Positions 59,736 to 64,000 of a DNA stretch of 64,000 nucleotides are shown here, piece after piece. Location: NCBI GenBank assembly GCA_020633495.1, contig JACKDR010000004.1:124001-188000 (forward strand). Reading direction: 5' to 3'. The first letter of the stretch is position 1, and each line of letters starts with the position of its first letter. The DNA is from Kofleriaceae bacterium (lineage in GTDB: Bacteria > Myxococcota_A > Polyangia > Haliangiales > Haliangiaceae). The notes under the pieces were generated by a model. That model saw only the letters and a program-made list of their open reading frames with translations. It ran no database searches and had not been told where the DNA came from. The position numbers were made by a program, and so were the translations under genes.

Positions 59736-59965
59736 GGTGGACATGATGGACGTGGGGGACGTGGGGGACGCGATGGACGTGATGGACGTGGGGGACGTGA
59801 TGGACGCGATGGACATGATGGACGGCGGGGACGTGATGGACGCGATGGAAGGACGTCGCGTCGATGCTGGCTCCCGGAGGCTCCGGAGAGGGCGGCGGGG
59901 GATGGTCGGGATGGTGCGCGGCACGGCCGGCTGGAGGGACGGACGGACGGACGGACGGACGAACG
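59735..59965. repeat. Micro-repeat tract (GTGATGGAC-type 9-mers and GGAC repeats)
   Basis: Bases 59735-59850 are irregular tandem 9-mers built from GTGATGGAC, GTGGGGGAC and GCGATGGAC. Bases 59937-59962 are a (GGAC)n tract. They are open in several frames but encode only MDVMDVGD-like repeats, and no start context is seen. The whole 59444-60508 interval has no supported gene. Confidence 0.8.
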
Positions 59966-60056
59966 GCGCGGTTGGACGCGGGGCGGGGACGCGGGGCCGT
60001 GGGGGCGCGGGGTGCGGCGCGGGGTGCGGCGCGGTCGGGGCGTGGGCTGCGTGGGC

Positions 60057-60280
60057 TGAGGCTCCGGCGCAGCCGGTCGCTGGCTCCCCGATGAGCGTGG
60101 TGCTGGCGCCGGCGTGGGTGCAGCACACCACCACCGGCGCCGGGCCCGAAGACGGGGGCCCGGCGCCTCGGCGCGGGGCACGAGCGTTGCGGGCGCGCGC
60201 CGGGCATCGGGATCGCGACGGCCGTGCGAGCCGTGATTGACGCTGTCCGGGAACCGGACAAGAAAGACACGGCCCGGGAC
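60057..60280. repeat. Left long inverted repeat flanking the HNH gene
   Basis: About 220 bases pair, in inverted orientation, with about 61838-62040. Recognisable shared blocks are GGCTCCGGCGCAGCCGGTCG, CCGGCGTGGGTGCAG, CACCACCACCGGCGCCGGGC, CGAAGACGGGG and, near the gene, CTGTCCGG then ACCGGACAA. Matching is imperfect, with small gaps. Confidence 0.75.
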
Positions 60281-60508
60281 GATCGTGGTCGATTGTTCTT
60301 GACGGCGTTCGCGGCCGACGACGAGACGCAGGCGAGATGGCGCCGCCGATCGTCGACGAGACGCCCAGCGCGGCCCGCTGCGCCGAGAAGCGGACCGCGA
60401 CGACGACGCGAAGGGTCGAGGGCGGTCTTGGGGCGCCACGGCGACGACAGGAGGTCCGAGATCGTCGTGGTAGAGAAGGAATGCGCGCGTGCGCAGGGAG
60501 GAGTGGAG

Positions 60509-61750
60509 ATGTTCGATCGCGAGAACGACGAGGGTGTGGTGTCCAGTGGGCTCGACGGTGCCGGTCTCGGAGACCGAGACGCAGCCCCCGACTGGCGCCA
60601 GCTCGATCGCCAGCTGCGCGGCGTCGCCCGACGGCGCGCCGCGCTCGACGCCGAGGAGGCGCGCTGGCTGGTGCTGGCGCAGCAGGTCGAGCTGCACCGC
60701 CGGTTCGGCTACGCGAGTCTGCACGAGTACCTCGAGCGCACGCTGGGCTACGGGCCGCGGGCGGCGCGCGAGCGGCTGCGCGTGGCGAGCGCGCTGCAGG
60801 TCCTGCCGCGGACCGCGGCGGCGCTGGCCCGCGGCGAGCAGTCGTACTCGGCGGTGCGCGAGCTGACCCGGGTCGTTCGCCAGGACACCGAGCGGGTGTG
60901 GCTCGACGCGGCGGCCGGCAAGACGGTGCACGAGATCGAGACCCTGGTCGCCGGGCGCAAGCCGGGTGACCTGCCCGGTGATCCGGTGGATCCGGCGGAG
61001 GTCCGGCGCGTGGTGTCGCTGGAGGTCAGCGCCGAGACGTACGCGCTGTGGCGCGACGCGAGGCTGGCGCTGGAGCTCGAGCGCGGCGAGGCCGTGCCCG
61101 ACGACGAGCTGCTGCGGGTGCTGTGCCTCGGGATGCTGGCGGGAACGTCTGGCGGCAGCGGCAGCGGCAAGCGCGGGCGCGCGGCGTACCAGATCGCCTT
61201 GATGCAGTGTCCCGACTGCGAGCGCGTGACCCAGGACGGCGGCGGCCGCGCCGTGGAGGTGCCGGCGACCGTCGTCGAGCGCGCGCGCTGCGACGCGCGC
61301 GTGCTCGGCCGGGTCGATGGCGACGGCGACGTTCACGTGATCGCGAAGCCGACGCAGACGATCCCGGCGCCGGTGCGCGCGGCGGTGGTCGCGCGCGACC
61401 ACGGCCGCTGCCGGGTGCCGGGCTGTCGGGCGTCGCGATGGGTCGAGGTCCACCACGTGCAGCCGCGGGCGCAGGGCGGTCGGCACACGCTGGCGAACCT
61501 GATCTCGCTGTGCGGCGGCCATCACGACGCGGTCCATGTGGGCCGCTTGAAGATCACGCGGTCGGCGTCGGGACAGGTCGTCTTCACGCACGCCGATGGC
61601 AGACCGTACGGCGCGCCGCCGAGAACCCGGGACGAACGGGACGAACCGGTGATGGCCGCGGCCCACGTGGACCGCGCGGACGCGGCCCACATGGACCTGT
61701 CGCTGGCGCAGCGGATCGAGCGATCGATGCGGCCGGCGACGCGACGATGA
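60509..61750 (+). CDS. DUF222-domain HNH endonuclease-like protein
   Basis: A 413-residue protein of the DUF222/13E12-repeat type. The N-terminal helical DUF222 part has LDAEEARWLVLAQQVELHRR, YGPRAARERLRVASAL and AAALARGEQSYSAVRELTRV. The C-terminal HNH has CRVPGCRASRWVEVHHVQPR and HTLANLISLCGGHHDAVHVG. The ATG at 60509 follows AGGGAGGAGTGGAG. Such genes are multicopy and mobile-like in some genomes. Here it lies between long inverted repeats and beside a relic of a second copy. Confidence 0.9.
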   Translation: MFDRENDEGVVSSGLDGAGLGDRDAAPDWRQLDRQLRGVARRRAALDAEEARWLVLAQQVELHRRFGYASLHEYLERTLGYGPRAARERLRVASALQVLPRTAAALARGEQSYSAVRELTRVVRQDTERVWLDAAAGKTVHEIETLVAGRKPGDLPGDPVDPAEVRRVVSLEVSAETYALWRDARLALELERGEAVPDDELLRVLCLGMLAGTSGGSGSGKRGRAAYQIALMQCPDCERVTQDGGGRAVEVPATVVERARCDARVLGRVDGDGDVHVIAKPTQTIPAPVRAAVVARDHGRCRVPGCRASRWVEVHHVQPRAQGGRHTLANLISLCGGHHDAVHVGRLKITRSASGQVVFTHADGRPYGAPPRTRDERDEPVMAAAHVDRADAAHMDLSLAQRIERSMRPATRR

Positions 61751-62230
61751 GCGGGCGCCGCGCGGTCGCGTCGCCGCGGGATCCGAGGCGTACCGACGCA
61801 CGCGACCACCATCTTGACACCCACCATCCTCGGCCTTGTCCTTATTGTCCGGTGTCCGGACAGTGTGAAGTGCGACTCACGGCCGACGCGGTCCCGGCGA
61901 TCGGCCCGCAACGCTCGCGCCCCGCGCCGAGCCCCCGTCTTCGGGCCCGGCGCCGGTGGTGGTGTTCTGCACCCACGCCGGCGCGAGCACCCACGCTCAT
62001 CGGGGAGCCCGCGACCGGCTGCGCCGGAGCCGCGTCCCCGCGTCCGCCGGCCGGCCAGCCGCCGGCCGCGCGCCATCCCGACCGTCCGCACCGCCCTCTA
62101 CGTAGCCTCCGGCGTCGGCGGGCGCGGCGTCGACGGGCGGGGCGCGCCGGCGCGGCCGGCAGACAGCGGCAGCCACGGCGACGTCGATCAGCCGCGCGTC
62201 GCGGCACGTCGGCGTCGAGCTCGCCCCGGC
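61751..62230. repeat. Right inverted repeat region of the HNH gene, no gene
   Basis: About 61838-62040 is the inverted partner of 60057-60280 and includes GTCCGGTGTCCGGACAGTGT. The remainder up to the lipoprotein gene shows no coding pattern. Confidence 0.7.
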
Positions 62231-63373
62231 TCAGCGGCCGCCGGGGCGGCCGTCGCGGGCGACCTCGTCGGGCTTGACCCGGCCGTCGAGGGCCCGCAGC
62301 AGGACCTGCACGGGATCGCCGGGGCGGCCGAGGTGCACCGGGGCGCGGCGCGCGCCGCGCGTGACCGGGCGCGGCGCCTCGAGGCGGTAGGCGCGCAGGT
62401 CCCAGGGGTACGCCGGGACCCGGGCCTGCAGCGCGATCTCGAGGTAGCCGGCCTGGCCGGCGTCGCCGATCACGGCCTCGAGCGCGCCGATGTTGGTGTC
62501 GGGCGTGACGTGAACGCCGAGGATCGCGGCGTCGCCGCGGGCCGCCGCCAGGGCCTCGACCCGGCGGCCCGGATCGAGGACGACGCCGTCGAGCGACCAG
62601 TCGCCGTCGTCCTCGACGGTCAACAGCGAGGTCGGCGGCCAGTCGCGGGACGCCGCGCCGGCCACCGGCCACCGCGAGGTCGCGCCCGCCTCCTCGGCGC
62701 GGTGCCGCGCGACCCGGGCGTCGGCGTCGAGGCCGCGCCACCGCGCCACCGCGTCGCTCCACCGCGGATCGCCAGCGCACCGATCGCAGTCCTGGACCGC
62801 GGCGCGGGCACGCTCGGTCAGGCGGCTGATCGCGATCGTACCCAGGACCGCGCCCTGGAGCTCGGGCACGACGTGCTTGCACTCGACCACGTACGCCCCC
62901 TCGCACAGGCGCCGCACGTACGTCGCCGCGGTGTCGTCGGGGTGAAGGTCGACCGACTGCTCGCGGGTCGATCGCCAGCCGTCGGGCCGCACCGCCTCGA
63001 TCGGCGGCGCCAGCGCCACCGGCCACACCGTGGTCGCCAGCCGCTCGGTGCGCTGCGCCCACGGCAGCGCGTCGACCGCGGCGATCGCGTCGACCGCGAG
63101 CACCGTCAGCTGCAGCTCGGCCTCGGCGGCGACCAGCTCGTCCATGCGCGGGCGCAGCCGGGTGACCTCGGCCGCCAGCACCCCGAACGCCTCCGGCGTG
63201 CGCGGCCCGCGCGCGAAGGTGGCCACCGCCTCCATCAGCTCCTCGCGCTGGTAGGCGGCGCGATCCGCCACCTTGACGGACACCGGATCGTCGCCGCACG
63301 CAGGTGCGGCCGATGCAGCGATGGCGACCAGCGCCACGAGCGCCGTCCGGGACTTCACCCCTGTGGCTAGCAT
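62231..63373 (-). CDS. Hypothetical lipoprotein
   Basis: A 380-residue lipoprotein: signal with lipobox APAC, a helical first half (LMEAVATFARGPRTPEAFGV, LVAAEAELQLTVLAVDAIAA), a CDRCAG motif near residue 196, and a C-terminal beta/alpha part (DAAILGVHVTPDTNIGALEA). No family is recognised. Its ATG overlaps the FHA gene stop by one base, so the pair is coupled and the lipoprotein may belong to an FHA-regulated process. Confidence 0.6.
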   Translation of the reverse strand: MLATGVKSRTALVALVAIAASAAPACGDDPVSVKVADRAAYQREELMEAVATFARGPRTPEAFGVLAAEVTRLRPRMDELVAAEAELQLTVLAVDAIAAVDALPWAQRTERLATTVWPVALAPPIEAVRPDGWRSTREQSVDLHPDDTAATYVRRLCEGAYVVECKHVVPELQGAVLGTIAISRLTERARAAVQDCDRCAGDPRWSDAVARWRGLDADARVARHRAEEAGATSRWPVAGAASRDWPPTSLLTVEDDGDWSLDGVVLDPGRRVEALAAARGDAAILGVHVTPDTNIGALEAVIGDAGQAGYLEIALQARVPAYPWDLRAYRLEAPRPVTRGARRAPVHLGRPGDPVQVLLRALDGRVKPDEVARDGRPGGR

Positions 63374-63897
63374 CAGACCGCCAGCTTGGCGAGCTTGCGG
63401 ACGGTCGGTGGATCCAGGAACACGAACAGCGCGTCCCCGAAGGCGACGTGTGCCCCCGACCACACTGGCGACGGCGTCCCGGGCGTCAACTGCTCGCCGT
63501 TGATCCGGGTCCCGTTGCGTGAATTCTCGTCGACCAGCGAGTACTCGCCGGTGCTGCGGTCGAAGCTGACCGAGCCGTGGACCTTGCTCACCGAGTCGTT
63601 CTCGATGCGGACGTCGCAGCGGCGGCTGCGCCCGATCGTGATGGGCGCGTCGTGGCCGGCCGGCAGCGTGTTGGCGCCCAGCAGCAGGAACGGGTGGTTG
63701 GCCAGCTCGCGGCCGTACTGCTCGATCCACGCCATCGGCTGCGACAGCGTGATGGTGCGGTCGATCGTGGCCTCGACGGACGAACGGTGTTCGGCCGTCT
63801 CCAGGGCGATCAAGATGGGCTTGTGCAACGTGAAGCCCCCCTTGATCTCCTGGAGCAGCTCCCGAAGCGTCTGCGAGCTCGGAGTGTCCGCGATCAT
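63373..63897 (-). CDS. FHA-domain protein
   Basis: A 174-residue protein with one forkhead-associated domain at about residues 70-165: ITIGRSRRCDVRIENDSVSK, VHGSVSFDRSTGEYSLVDEN and SRNGTRINGEQL, with the phosphothreonine-binding Arg, Ser and Asn present. The N-terminal 60 residues are helical with no named domain. FHA proteins read Ser/Thr kinase signals, which are abundant in myxobacteria. Confidence 0.9.
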   Translation of the reverse strand: MIADTPSSQTLRELLQEIKGGFTLHKPILIALETAEHRSSVEATIDRTITLSQPMAWIEQYGRELANHPFLLLGANTLPAGHDAPITIGRSRRCDVRIENDSVSKVHGSVSFDRSTGEYSLVDENSRNGTRINGEQLTPGTPSPVWSGAHVAFGDALFVFLDPPTVRKLAKLAV

Positions 63898-63913
63898 GCC
63901 GCCCGATCCAGTC

Positions 63914-64000
63914 TCACGATATCACGGCGCGGGCGACGCACGCAGCGAGCGGCGCGCGCTCGACGTGCGGCCCCAGGGCGACCACGGCGCTGGGCCCGTC
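63914..64000 (-). CDS. Partial gene running off the window (C-terminal 28 codons)
   Basis: An open frame enters from the right edge and ends VVALGPHVERAPLAACVARA-VIS-stop, 16 bases before the FHA start. Too short to assign; it is kept because spacing and strand fit an operon with the FHA gene. Confidence 0.3.
   Translation of the reverse strand, partial: DGPSAVVALGPHVERAPLAACVARAVIS

Overview
The window is very GC-rich chromosomal DNA. It carries many short lipoproteins with clear lipoboxes, large multiheme cytochromes, FHA and receiver proteins, a thrombospondin-3/von Willebrand lipoprotein and a DUF222-type HNH gene. This mix suggests a Myxococcota (deltaproteobacterial) genome, perhaps of the Kofleriaceae/Haliangium type. 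No rRNA or tRNA gene was seen, so that assignment is inference.

Layout. (1) 0-15.9 kb is ordinary chromosome: an L,D-transpeptidase, an LEA14-like lipoprotein, a carotenoid-isomerase-like flavoprotein, DinB, fasciclin, a DUF985 cupin, a sulfide:quinone reductase with its DUF1641 partner, a truncated quinone reductase, several lipoproteins, a DUF6508-macrodomain protein and a dienelactone hydrolase. A 19-bp repeat array lies at 12.85-13.25 kb. (2) 15.9-36.1 kb is an accessory island with visibly lower GC in many genes. It holds a REP-associated tyrosine transposase (RAYT) bracketed by repeats with a CCGGGGTTG core, and C-terminal toxin fragments, one with the end of a HINT domain. Many immunity-type genes follow: DUF4265 twice, SUKH-like, RraB-like, DUF2750, DUF6572-like and three paralogues of an unnamed family. 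An intact IS21 (istA/istB) and an IS630 with a frameshift site are also present. The IS21 splits a gene that can be rejoined in frame by removing the element and one 9-bp target duplication. (3) 36.2-45.5 kb is chromosome again: the TSP3/VWA lipoprotein, a histidine phosphatase, an acyl-CoA dehydrogenase/phosphotransferase pair, an AAA ATPase and a single-chain aconitase-family protein with its swivel domain at the N-terminus.

(4) 45.5-52.7 kb is the most striking region. Five tightly packed minus-strand genes encode, in transcription order, a membrane cytochrome b-like protein, an 865-residue exported protein with 33 CXXCH heme sites, a probable outer-membrane beta-barrel, an 8-heme lipoprotein and a membrane-anchored ferredoxin-flavoprotein. 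The first four overlap by 1-4 bases. Together they look like a complete inner-membrane-to-surface electron conduit.

(5) 52.9-64 kb holds a double-receiver response regulator divergent from an ATPase-domain-only Hsp70. Next is a three-gene translationally coupled operon (TldD-like lipoprotein, TldE-like partner, small radical-SAM protein). A DUF222/HNH gene sits between long imperfect inverted repeats, with a micro-repeat tract and a relic of a second copy beside it. A lipoprotein/FHA gene pair and the tail of one more gene close the window.
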